In this document: piece by piece, positions 13,976 to 26,587 of the stretch | How positions within the stretch are numbered: position 1 is the stretch's first letter | Layout: every line of letters starts with the position of its first letter | NCBI RefSeq assembly: GCF_910589235.1 | Contig: NC_060966.1 | Span: 868,001-932,000 of the forward strand | Length of the DNA stretch: 64,000 nt | Origin: Vespa crabro | Lineage: Eukaryota > Arthropoda > Insecta > Hymenoptera > Vespidae | Direction: 5' to 3' | The notes under the pieces: generated by a model | Told to the model about the DNA's origin: nothing | Seen by the model: only the letters and a program-made list of their open reading frames with translations | Database searches by the model: none | Position numbers and translations under genes: made by a program

Positions 13976-16098
13976 GGTTATTATCGTTTTATTCTTTACT
14001 ATTATTATTATTATTATTATCGTAATTATCGTAATTATCATAATTATCTGTATTATCTTTATTATTATTATTGTTATTATCGTCGTTAATATCGTTATTA
14101 TCGTTCTTATTATTATAGTTATTATCGTTATTATTATTATTATTGCTATTATCGTTATTATCGTTATTATTGTTTCTATCGATATTATTATTATTACCTT
14201 AATCGTTATATTTGTTATCATTAATTTCATTATTATCGTTATCGTCGTTAATATCATTATTATTATTTTTACTATTGTCGTTATTATCGTTATTATTTTT
14301 ATGGATATTACGATTATTATTGTTATTCGTGTCATTATTATATTAATTATTATCCATTTTATTGTTCCTATTGTTATTATTTTTATCGAAATTATTGTTG
14401 TAATCGTTAATATTACAACTTTTATTATTCTTATAATTGTTATTATTGTTATTATTGTTATTATAATGATCGTTATTATCGTTAACTACATTATTATCTT
14501 TATTTATTTTAATATTATTATCGCTATTTTCGTTATTATCTTTATTATTGTTAATATTATTATCGTTATTATCGTTAATGTCGTTCTTGTCGTTATTATT
14601 CTTACTATTGTTATTATTAGTATTATTATTATGGATGTATTCGTTAATATTGTTATTAATTTTATTAGTATTATCGTTATTATCATTATTATGGTTATTA
14701 TTATTATTAATACTATCATTTTTAATATTATTATCGTTTTTATTGTTATTATTATTATTATTGCTATTATCGATATTATCGTTATTATTGTTACCGATAT
14801 TATCTTCATAATCATTATTCTTGTTCTCATTATTATTATTATTATGATCGATATTATCGTTATTATCGTTAATATCGTTATTGTAGTTATATTGTTATTA
14901 TTATAATGGCTATTATATTTAATATAGCATTTATCTTTATTATTAATATAAATATTACCCATATTATCGTTATTATTGTTATTATCGTTATTATACTAAA
15001 TATCGTATTAGTTATTTTTATTATTATTATTATTGTGGCTTTATCATTAATATCGTTATTATTATTATTACTATTAAAGTTAATATCGTTATTTTTTATT
15101 TTTATTATCTTAATTATGGTTATTATTGTTATTATTATTATTTTTATTAATATCGTTATTATCGTTCTTATTGTTGTTATTATAATCGATGTTATCTTTA
15201 TTATTGTTATTGTTGTTGTCGTTATTATCGTAATTATCGTTATTGTTATTATTATTATTATTGTTATGTTCGATATTATTAATATTAATATTATTATTTT
15301 TATCGTTATAATCATTATTATCGATAATATCGCTCTTATCATTATTATTATTTTCGTTATTACCTTTAATAACGTTATTATCATTATTATTGTTGTTTTT
15401 TTATTGTGGCTTAATTGCTATTGTCGTTATTCTTGTTATTTATATTATTGTTATTTTCGTTATTATTGTTACCATTATTACTATTATTATCGATATTATG
15501 ATTATTATCGTTATTATTGTTATTACTATTCTTATTGTTGTCATTAATATCTTTTTTAACCTTATTATTGTTATTATTGTTTTTATTACTACGATTATTG
15601 TGGTTATTATCATTTATGTTGTTGTTATTACTAATATTAATATTAATATTATCGTTATTAACTTTATTTTCGTTATTATTATTATTACTATTATCGTTAA
15701 TATTGTTATTTTTTATCGTTGTTATCGTAATCATCGTTATTATTGTTATTACTTTTATTATTATTAATATCGTTATTATCGTTATTATCGTTATTATCGT
15801 TATTATCTTTTTTACTGCTTTTATTATTATTAAGGTTACTATCTTGATTATTAATATTACTATTACCATTATTATCATTATTACAGTTATTATCGTTATT
15901 ATCGTTGTTATTATTATTATTATTAATATTAATATTATTGTCATTATTATCGCATTATCGTTCTAATTATTATTATGCATTTTATCATTACTATCTTTAT
16001 TATCGATATAAACGTTATTATTATTATTATGCTCGTTATTAACATTGTTACAGTTATCATCGTTATTGTTACAATTATTATAGTTTTTAACGTTATTA

Positions 16099-16100
<2 letters not shown>

Positions 16101-16150
<50 letters not shown>
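16101..16150 (+). repeat. Perfect ATT microsatellite (about 16 copies)
   Basis: About fifty bases of uninterrupted ATT triplets, ended by CGGTATTG. Confidence 0.93.
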
Positions 16151-16411
16151 CGGTATTGTTATTTTTATTATTATAATTATTGTCGTTATTATTATTATTA
16201 TTACTATCGTTATAATTGTTATTATTTTTATTAGTATTATTATTACTACTATTATTATCGTTATTATCGTTATTATTGTTATTATTGTTATTATTTTCAC
16301 TATTACTATCGTAATTATAGTTATCATCGTTATTATAGTTGTTATTATAATTATTATTATAATTATCGTTATTGTCCTTAATTATGTTATTATTATTATC
16401 GTCATAATAGC

Positions 16412-16453
<42 letters not shown>

Positions 16454-17354
16454 CCTTATTTATGTTTATTATCCTTATTGTTGTAATTATTCATATTGTT
16501 ATTATCCTTATTATGGTTATTATTATTATTACTATTAACGTTATTATCTTTTATGTCGTCTTTTCGCTATTATTATTACCGTTATTATCGTTCTTATCGA
16601 TAATGTTGCTTAAATCTTTATTCTTATTTTTATTATTATCGTTATTATTGTTATTATTATTGTCGTTATTATCGTTAATATCGTTATTATCGCAATTATT
16701 ATTTTTATTACTTCGATATTATCGTTATTATTGATATTATTATTATTTCCATTATGATTATTATAGTTATTATTAATATCGTTATTTTCGTTATTATTAT
16801 TATTACTATTATCGTTATTGTCGTTGTTATTATTAACGTTATTATCGCTATTACCGTTATTATTGTTATTATTATTATTATTATTATTGATATTATCGTT
16901 ATTAATGTTATTATTATTATCAATATTATTGTTATTATCGTTATTATTATTATCGTTAATATCGTTATTATTGTTAATATTGTTATAACTGTTATTTTTA
17001 TTACAATTATAATCGCTTTTATCCTTATTATCGTTATTATTACTATTATTATTATCGTTATTATCGTTATTATTATTATCGTTATCTTCTTTTATATCGT
17101 TATTATCTTTATTATTGTTTTCGCTATTATCGTTATTATCGCAATTATCGTAATTATTATTATTGAAATCATTATTATTATTAACCTTATTATCGTTATT
17201 ATCGTTATTATTGATAACACTTTTATTATAATTATTTCCGTTGTTGTTATTAATATCGTTATTATTAATATTAATATCATCGTTATTAACGTTACTATTG
17301 TTATTATTGTTATTATCGCTACTATTGCTATGGTTATTTTCTTTTTTATCGTTG

Positions 17355-17389
<35 letters not shown>

Positions 17390-18735
17390 ATTATTATTAC
17401 ACTTAATATCGTTATTATCATTATTATTATTATTTTTATCGTTATTATCGTTATTAATTTAATCGTTATTATATTTACTATCGATATTATTGTTATTATT
17501 ATTATCGTTATAATCGTTAATATCGTTATTATCTTTATTAGTATTATTGTTATTATCGTTATTATCGTTATTATCTTTAGTTATCGTTATTTTTTTATAA
17601 TTATTATTATCATTATTATCGTTAATATCGTTGTTATCTTTATTATTATTATTATTATTATTGTTATTATCGTTATTACCGTTATTGATATAATTTTGAA
17701 ATTGTTATTACCGTAATTATTATTATCGTCATTATCGTTATTATTGTTAAAATTGTTATTACTATTACTATTTTTTTTCTTATTATCGTAATTATTGCAT
17801 TAGCTATTATCGTTAGTATTAGTATTATAATTACCTTTATTAACATCATTATCGTAATTATTGTAATTATAATTATCCTTGTCATTATTATTATCTTTAT
17901 TTTCGATATTATTATCATTACTATTAATGTTATTATCGTTGTTAACGTTTCAATTGTTATTATTCCTTTCGTTAATATCGCTCTTATTGTTATATTTATT
18001 ACCGTTTATGTCGCTAATATTGCTGTAATTATTATAATTATTATCACTATTATGATTATTATAGATATTATCGTTATTTTTCATATTATTATTATCGTTA
18101 TTATCGATATTATTATTACTGCAATTGCCGTAATAATCGCAACTGTTATAATCGTTATTATCGTAATTATCGCTACTATTGTTATTAACGTTATTATCGT
18201 TATTATTGTTATTATCGTTATTATCCTTATTATTGTTATTATTATTTTTATTATCGATATTATTGTTCATATTGTTATTATTATTATCGACATTATCGAT
18301 ATTATCGTTATTATTATATAGTTATTATCGTTCTTATTGTTATTATTTTTATTATTGGTATTTCTATTATCATTATTATCATTATAATCGTTATTATCTT
18401 TATTATGATTATTATTATTACCGTTATTATTTTTATTATTATAATCGTTTTTATGGATAATATCGTTATTATTGTTATTATTATTTTTATAAATATCGAT
18501 TTTATCGTTAATATCGTTATTATTATTATCTATGTTATTGTTATTCTCGTTATTATGATTAACGTTAATATCGTAGTAATTGTTATTATCGTTATAATTA
18601 CTATTATTACCATCATTATCGTTATTATCTTTATTATTATATTCCTTGTTATCGTTATTATCGTTATTGTTGGTATTATTGTTTTTATTACTAATATTAT
18701 TTTCGTAATTATCGGTATTATCGTTATCATTATTA

Positions 18736-18777
<42 letters not shown>

Positions 18778-19383
18778 TTGTCGTTATTATCTTTATTATC
18801 GTTATGGTTATTATTATTGTTGTCGTTATTATCGTTATTATCTTTATTATTGTTATTATGATTATTATTATTATGGTTATTTTTGATATTATTATAATCG
18901 TTATTATCTTTTTTATCGGTTTTAATGTTTTCATTATTATTATTATCAATGTAATCGTTAAAAATGTTAGTATTATTATCGATATTATCGTTATTATGGT
19001 TATTAAGATTATCGACATTATCGTTATTTTTGTTATTATCGTTATTATCGTTATTATTATTATTTTTATCGTAATTATTGTTTTTATCGTTATTATTCAT
19101 ATTATTATTATCGTTGTCACAGTTATTGTCCTTATTTTCTATTTTATTGTTATTATTATTATCGTCATTATTGTTATTATTATTATCGTTCTTATCGTTC
19201 TTATTGTTATTATTGTTAATGTTTCAATTATTTTTATTATTATCGTTATTATCGTTATTCTCGTTATTCTCGTTATTATTTTTATTGTTATTATTTTTAT
19301 TATTCTTATAATTATTATGGTTATTATCATTAATATTTACCTTATTATTATTATTATCGTTTTTATCGTTATTATCGTTAGTA

Positions 19384-19666
19384 CTAATCTCTGTGTGGGT
19401 GGGGAAGTAGAATACTCTCATAGTACTCCCTGCTTGTCCTAGGAGGCGGCTATAAGGGACTGTGTGATTGGCGTGTGAATGTTCTTGTACAGCTATTCCT
19501 ATCTTTGTTCTTCTTTTATATCTTTTTCTATACTTTCTCTCCCTCTCAAACTTTTTTCCGTTCCTTTCCTTTCCTTTGGTGAGCTTGCCTCCCAATTATT
19601 ATATTTCTTAAGAAGGATAGTATAGAAATAGTTAAAAGAGGGCGTGGGAAGGACACCCACGCTACG
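19384..19666 (+). promoter_or_regulatory. LINE 5' region: polypyrimidine tract and 7-bp hairpin
   Basis: Non-array sequence before the likely ORF1 start. Positions about 19495-19575 are strongly pyrimidine-rich (runs of CTTTCC). Positions 19642-19662 form a hairpin with a perfect 7-bp stem (GCGTGGG with CCCACGC) around a 7-nt loop, immediately before the proposed ATG. A second inverted repeat, GGCAGGT-C-ACCTGCC, lies just inside ORF1 at 19687-19701. LINEs of this type carry internal promoters in the 5' UTR, so promoter function is an inference from position. No TATA box was identified. Confidence 0.5.
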
Positions 19667-20824
19667 ATGGTGTCAAGTGATGTTAGGGCAGGTCACCTGC
19701 CGTAGTCATCCAGCAACTGCCAGGAGATTCGTGTAAGCAACCTGGCTCCAGCTCTGGATATTACATCAGGAAGAGCACCACAGATTGGCGATCTGGCCTG
19801 CGGTGTGTCTATAGCTCCAGGAAGAGTAAGATATGAGGGTAGCCACTTGGAGAAGAGGCAATTGATTGCCAGGGCCGTTGATAGTACGCGGTTCTCCGGC
19901 CTGACGTCACCTATCCAGTCTGCGAAGGGGACACCACAAGATGGAGAGAGTGAGAAACTCGCCCAAGCGAAAGATCTCCTTGCCTAAATGAAGGCGACTA
20001 TTACTACGCAACCTAACATTAACAACGCGATTAAGCATGGGCTCCCAGAACTGGAGGACATCATAGACAGTCTTGAGTTCATTTATAAATCTCGAAAAAA
20101 GGTCAATAAGGGAGCGGGGACCCTCGCCCGAGTTTCTCAGAGCCCTTTGACAAATTCTACTACTGATGTCGGCGCAATTAAGAGAGTAGCCACAAGTCCG
20201 CCGCTGTTGCCTGAAAAAAGCCTCAAAAGACCGAGGAAATAGACGACGACGTCCGACGCCACCAAGTGGACAGTGGTCGAGAAGAAGAGGAAAAATAATC
20301 AGAATCCAGCGAAGAAGGCGACGAAACACTATCCTAGATCTGCGCTGGAGATACGGGACTGCGATTGCTGCACGTCGTTGGTGGAATTCGAGGAGGCCCT
20401 AATGAGGACCTTGCCAGACTATGCGGGGAAACAAGAGGTTAAATTGACGAATCCCAACGCGAGACAACATCGCTTGGCCATCGTCAGTCTAAAAGAGGAA
20501 GCAGCTGCGAAGCTTTAAAAGGTCGGCCGAGTGCTGGTCGGCTTCGTCAGCTGCAGGGTCAGCCGAAGAGTAGAAGTGATGCGATGCTATCGCTGTCTCG
20601 ACTATGGTCACTATAGCACCAAGTGCAAGGGCACTAATCGCAGTAAGTTTTGTTATTACTGCGGCGGCACGGGGCACAAGATCAGAGATTGCAAACTCAG
20701 GGAGCCTACTTGCTGTTTGTGCTCCAATAGCGTTGATGAACTTAAGAAGCACTTGACGGGATCAAGGGCCTGCAAAGATTTCCAAGTGGCCCATGCAACA
20801 GCCAACAAGAGGAAGACAGGATGA
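19667..20824 (+). pseudogene. LINE ORF1 (Gag-like nucleic-acid-binding protein), with four in-frame stops
   Basis: This frame holds one continuous reading phase of about 385 codons, interrupted only by stops at 19703 (TAG), 19985 (TAA), 20240 (TAG) and 20516 (TAA); no frameshift is needed. The C-terminus shows two good CX2CX4HX4C zinc knuckles (CYRCLDYGHYSTKC at 20585-20626, about residue 307; CYYCGGTGHKIRDC at 20651-20692), then a looser third cysteine/histidine cluster ending near 20785, as is usual for R1-clade ORF1. Such proteins coat the element RNA and help target it. The start at ATG 19667 is chosen because it is in frame and follows the hairpin; the true start may be later, since a stop lies 12 codons in. 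The ORF ends in TGA overlapping the ORF2 ATG. Confidence 0.82.
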
Positions 20825-23792
20825 GAGTACTTCAGGGAAATCTCAATAGGAGCAGGACAGCACACCATCTTCTATCCCAGCTCAGCTCTGAGAAACAAGC
20901 TGATATCGTTTTAATCAGCGAACAGTAACAGGACAGAACAGGATTAGGAATGTACGCAAACGAATTGGTCACCGCGGCCATCTGTATCCAAGATCCCCGA
21001 AATGTACATGTGTCGTATCAAGGACCCGGATGCGGATACGTTTAGGTAAGACAACTCGACGACTTATGTCAGTGTATATCTCACCCCGAACGACCGGATA
21101 GACGACTTCCAGACCAAACTGGACGATCTGGAACACGCGCTGCGGAAAATGCAAGGGGATCTCATTGTGGCTGGAGACCTCAATGCCAAAGCTCTCGAAT
21201 GGGGGGAGGCCAGGCCAGACTCCAAAGGAAGACGTATCATGGAGTTGGCGTCGAGCTAGAGCTATCAATACTCAACACAGGCTCGACACCAACCTTCCGT
21301 AAGTCTGGCTACAAAGAGACGATCCCGGACTACTCTCTAGCCAACGAAAACTTGTGCCTAGAGTCGCAGGCTGGCGTGAAAATGAGGATTAAACCGGGAG
21401 CGACAATCAGTACATCCTATTCGATGTACACCATAGGAGACCAGCCGTGACAAGTGCAGAAAGACCTCTCCGGTGGAACATTGCAAGAATGGATCGAGAT
21501 AGGCTGTCTTCGGTCATAGAAGAAAGTTGGAGATACCTTCAAATTGCTTCCGTGAGTCTATCGCCATCAGCACAAGCCAGGATGATTACTGCAGCTTTTA
21601 TGCAGCTCATGTAAAAGGCTTGCGCTCTAGCGGTGGCAAAGAGGACCACGTAACGGCAGGGGCGTCCTGTATACTGGTGGCGAACAAGATCGCAGATCTT
21701 CGTAAGAAGTGCTTAAGGCTTCACCGTTTGGCATAACGAGCGAAGAAATGCGAACTCGACGCTCCTCCCTTGGCTGCAGAGTATCAAGCGGCCAAAAGAG
21801 CTTTGAAGTGGGCAATCATGTCCAGTCAACGACGGTGCTGGAAGTAGCTGTGCCTGGAAGTCGATAAGAATCCGTGGATATTAGGGTATCAGATCGTTAC
21901 CCGCAAGCTGGGGACTCAAACGCAAGGAATCAGTCAGGACGCGAGGACGTTGGAATACATCGTGCATACTATATTCCCCTCACAGCCGAAAAGAAAGATT
22001 AGCATAGCTGCGCCTGGCATAACAGAGACGCCACAATTTACGGTAGGAGAGCTACTTAGGACCGCAACTTCTATGCGGAACAAGAAAGCTCCAGGTCCTG
22101 ACGGACTTCCAGCGGAAGTAATTAAAGCCGTCGCGCAAAGTCACTCTGAGCTCTTGCTAAACGCGTACAACATGTGCCTCAGGGAGGGCATCTTCCCCGC
22201 CCCGTGGAAGAAAGCGAGGCTTGTGCTCATCAGCAAGGAAAAGTGTCCAGCAGAGGCAGCTTTGTCATACAGGCCTATATGTATGCTCGATACGGCTGAC
22301 AAGCTCCTGGAGACGCTGCTTAGGCCACGGCTGCTCGCAGCCGTGAGGGCATCAGGGGATCTTGCTGCTCGCCAGTATAGATTTCGATCCGCCCTCTCCA
22401 CGCTGTTGAGGAGGTTGTCAAGGCCGCAAAGATGACAGTGTGCGGGAATCACCATTCCCGCCCTTTGTGTCTGCTGGCCACCTTTGACGTAAGAAATGCC
22501 TTCAACTCCGTCAGATGGGACTTGGCAATGGAAGCGCTCTAATGTAATTTCAGAGTTCCGGGGAACCTACTCCGAATACTCGGGGATTATCTGAACGAGC
22601 GCTTCCAAAAATACAATACTGGCAATGATCCAAAAAGCTTGGAGTTGACATCGGTGGCAGCTCAGGGCTCCATACTAGGACCGGATATGTGAAATATTTT
22701 CTACGACGATATCCTACGTATGGAAGTACTTGAAGGCGCTTTCTTCGTTGGATACGCAGACGACATTGCAGTTGTCTTAATTGTAAGAAACACGGAGGGG
22801 GCACAACTGCAGCTCAAACATGTCATGCGGATTCATTTCCTGGATGGAAGAACACGGGCTATCCTTAGCAGCACAGAAAACAGAGATCGTGCTACTAACG
22901 AAGACGCACATTAACACCTTGCGCAACTTCACCGTAGGAGACGCGACGGTCCAGGCAAAGCCGTCTGTCAGGTACATTGGAATAATGCTCGATTGCACAC
23001 TGAATTACGGATGCATATAATAAGGGCGGCTAACAAGGCGGCAAATGTTGTAGCCACGCTCGGCACACTTATGGCCAATGTCAACGGCCCCCGACCGTGC
23101 ATTAGGCGAATACTGATGCGTGCCGTCGAAGCAGTGATACTGTACGGCGCAGAAGTATGGGCGGAGGCGCTGCGAAAAGAGAATTATCGCAAGCGCATAG
23201 CCGCGGTACAAAGGAGGGGCGCTCTCCGAATCGCTTGCTCCTACCGCACGGTCTCTGAGCCCGCGGTGCTAGTGCTCGCGGGGGTATTCCCGATCGATCT
23301 ACTAGCCCAGGAGAGACAATTCGTCCACCAGCAAAGGTACTCTTTGAGTAAGGAGGAGGCATCATGGCTCGCCAGGTCTACCAGCATCGAGACCTGGCAA
23401 AGCAGATGGGATCGGGAGCCTAGGGGCAGATGGACAGCCCGACTCGTCAGTCGGCTGGACACATGGCTAAACCCGATGGCGGGGAGGTCGACTTCTACCT
23501 CACTCAATTTTTGACAGGGCATGGTCTGTTCTGCTCCTACCTCGCAAAAATAAGTAAGGTTGCAGATGGCAAATGTCCCTATGGCGACTCAACCGCAGAA
23601 GACGCCCACCACACGTTCTTCATATGTGCACGGTGGAGCACCGAACGATTTGCCTTGGTGCAGTAGCTCGGAGACATCTCGCCGGACAACATTGTCGAGA
23701 AAATGCTGCGAGTGCAGAAGGAGTGGAACAGGGTTGCCTGCTACGTGAGGACAAACTTACGTAAAAAGAAGAAGGATATGGTCGGCCCATAG
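20821..23792 (+). pseudogene. LINE ORF2: endonuclease + reverse transcriptase + zinc region, multiply broken
   Basis: Starts at ATG 20821, overlapping the ORF1 stop as ATGA. Endonuclease signs in order: N-terminal LQGNLNRS and SEQ (about 20830-20925), VAGDLNAK (about 21167-21190) and NTGSTPTF (about 21280). Reverse transcriptase signs: KKAPGPDGLPAEVI (about 22085), motif A FDVRNAFNS with its Asp codon at 22486, and motif C YADD at 22753-22764. After the RT come YRKRIAAVQRRGALRIACSY and, near 23560-23640, a degraded Cys/His cluster (HHTFFICARW). Stops include 20926, 21043, 22540, 22690 and 23664. Frame changes fall near 21046, 21255, 21435, 22400, 22828, 23005 and 23487. Catalytic residues largely survive, but the ORF cannot be translated whole. 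It would have nicked DNA and primed reverse transcription at the nick. Confidence 0.88.
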
Positions 23793-24075
23793 ACGTGCCA
23801 CCAACGTTGCACCAAGTTCCTGCCACGTTGAGCCAAATTGTGGGATTCCTAATTAATGGGACATGATGAAGTTGCGCCATCATGAATTAATGTAACATTA
23901 CAGTGACGGGAGGTTTCACTATGCCAATATGATGGATATGAGTTAAGTCGGTAATGCCTATTCCAACGGTGAGCCCGACACTCCAGGGAATTCAACGGGG
24001 GACCCAAATGGTAAAGAGTTCCTCTAGGGTCCCTGGGTCAGTGCATAAAGTTTGGCATCCTCAGTCCAAAAAAGA
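23793..24075 (+). other. LINE 3' UTR
   Basis: Follows the ORF2 stop and matches the 3' UTR of the fragment ending at 32133, with shared blocks such as AATGGGACATGATGAAGT, GGTTTCACTATGCCAATA and AAAGTTTGGCAT. It ends in TCAGTCC plus a run of six A, then array. No polyadenylation signal was found. The 3' UTR normally carries the site recognised by the element's own RT. Confidence 0.75.
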
Positions 24076-24987
24076 ATGTTCGTTATTATTATTATCGTTA
24101 TTATCGTAATTATCGTTAATATCGTTATTATAATTAATATTATAATCGTCATTATCCTTATTATTATCGTTATTATAATTATTATCGATATTATCGTTAT
24201 TATCATTATTATTATTATTATTATTATCTTTATTATCGTTTTAACCGTTATTATTGATAATATTATTATCGTTATTATTGTTTCTATCGTTTTTATTGTT
24301 ATTACTATTATCGTAATTATCGTTAAAGTCCTTATTATTATTAATATTATTATTATTATTAACGTTATTATCGTTATTATTGTTTCTATCGTTTTTATTT
24401 TTATTACTATTATCGAAATTATCGTTATAATCCTTATTATTATTAATATTATTATCGTCATTATCGTTATTATGGTTACTATCGATATTATTGTTATTAC
24501 TATTATCGTTATTTAGATATTATTATTATCGTTATTTTCGCTATTATCGTCATTATTGTTATTATTATTATTATTATCGATTTTATCATGAATATTGTTA
24601 TTATTATGATCGATATTATCGTTACTATCGTTATTGTTATTATCGCTAATATCGTTTTATCGTTATTATTGTTATTATTGTTCTTCTTCTTATTATTATT
24701 ATGGTTATTATCGTTATTGTCGTCATTATTGTTAATATTGTTATTATAACATCTATTATTATCGTTAATATCATTATAATCGTTATTAGGTTTATTAATA
24801 TTATTATTATTATCGTTATAATCTTTAAAAACGTTATGATCTATATTATATCTATTATTATATTGTTATTAACGTTATTATCGTTATTATAATTATTATC
24901 GTTATTATGGTTATTATTGTTATTATTATTACAGTTATTATCGTTAATACCGCAATTATCGTTATTATCGCAATTATCGTTATTATC

Positions 24988-25049
<62 letters not shown>

Positions 25050-26542
25050 CATCGTTATCGTTATTATTATTATCGTTAATACCGTTATTATCGACATTAT
25101 AGGTATCACTTTTAATATTATTATTATCCTTATTTGCATTATTATAGAAATTATTATTTTCATTATAACGTTATTATCGTTATTAATTTTATTATTATTA
25201 TTGTCATTATCGTTGTTATCGTTGATATAGTTATTATCGTTTTTATTATTATTATGATTATTATCGTAATTACCGCTATTAACGGAGTTATCTTTATTAT
25301 TATTATTATAATTATCGATATTATCGTTATTACCGTTATTATCGTTATTATCATATTACTAGTACCGTTAATATCGTTATTATTATATTTGTTATTGACA
25401 TTATTATCGTTATTATTGTTATTATTATTATTATTATTATTATCGATATTATCGTAAATATTGTTTTTATTATTATCGATACTACCGTCGTTATTGTTAT
25501 TATTATTATTGTTATTACCGTTATTATCGGTAATATAAATATTATTAAATTTTCTATCGTTATTGTGGTTATTATGGTTATTATTTTTATTATTATAATC
25601 GTAATTATCGTTATAATCGTTATTATTGTCATTATTATTATCGTTATTATCGTCATTATTATTATCGTTATTATCGTTATAATCCACAATATTGTTGTCA
25701 TTATTATCGCCTTCATCGTTATTATTATTGTAATTGTTATAGCTATTATCGTTATTATCACTATTATCGTTAATATCGTTATTATTATAATTATTAACTT
25801 CGTATTATCGATATTATGATTATAATGAATATAGTTATTATCGTTATTATCGCTATTATCTTTATTATTATTATCTTTATAATCGTTATTATCGTTGTTA
25901 CCGTTGATATCTCTATTATTATTATCTTTTTTATCGTTTATAATTTTATTATTGTTATTACTACTATTATTATTATCGATAATTTCGAGATTATTGCTAT
26001 TAATGTTATTATTATTTCCGTTAATATCGTTATTATGGTTAAAATTATTATTATTGTTATTATCGTTTTTTCAATATTATTGTTATTAGTGTTATTCTTA
26101 TTACAATTATTATCGTTATGTTTATTATCGTTAAAGTCGTTATTATCTTTATTATTAATGTTACTATTATTGTTATTGCCGCTATTATCGTTATTATCGT
26201 TATGTTCTATATTACCATTACTATCGTTCTATTAATTATTATTACTATCTTTATTATCGTTATTATAGATCTTGTAATTACTATTACTACCGTTATTATC
26301 TTTATTATTGCTATTATTTTTATTACTTTCATCGTTCTTATCATTATTATCCTTATTATCCATGTAATTATTATTATTATTATCATTATTATCATTGTTA
26401 TCGATATTATGGTTATAGTTATTATCGCTATTTTCCTTTCTATCGTTATTATTGTTCTTATTAATATTGTTATTATTGTTATTATTGTTATTATTATAAT
26501 AGTTATTTTCATTATTATCGTTAATATCATTATTATTCTTAA

Positions 26543-26587
<45 letters not shown>

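Larger units (their letters stand above)
4943..19383 (+). repeat. 14.4-kb degenerate (TTATTATCG)n-type array
   Basis: The plus strand is T-rich and dominated by TTA, TTG, TTT, TCG and TCA triplets. TTATTATCG is the commonest word by eye, and TATCGATA octamers are frequent (for example 5328-5335 and 5390-5397). Long stop-free frames occur in all three plus phases and carry no domain. Internal segmental duplication is visible: about 5870-7250 resembles about 10660-11640, sharing a run of rare variant words in the same order. Nothing else is recognisable in these 14 kb. Confidence 0.92.
19384..24075 (+). mobile_element. R1-clade-like non-LTR retrotransposon (LINE), near full length but dead
   Basis: A GC-richer, non-repetitive island flanked on both sides by array. 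Order: 5' region with a polypyrimidine tract and two hairpins, ORF1 with C-terminal CCHC zinc knuckles, a 4-base ATGA overlap, ORF2 with an apurinic-type endonuclease, reverse transcriptase (YADD) and a C-terminal zinc region, then a 3' UTR of about 280 bp ending in a short A-run. This layout and the post-RT YRTVSEPAVLV block are those of R1-clade insect LINEs. Both ORFs carry several stops, and ORF2 also carries frameshifts. No clean target-site duplication can be read because both flanks are array. The exact 5' limit is uncertain; 19384-19600 could belong to something else. Confidence 0.88.

Noticed and set aside
19224..19595. Minus-strand frame of 123 codons with Lys/Arg-rich protein
   Set aside because: It is the complement of the LINE polypyrimidine tract joined to array codons, with no recognisable domain.
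19384..24075. 28S rDNA insertion, as expected for a true R1 element
   Set aside because: No rRNA-like sequence flanks the element on either side; both flanks are array.
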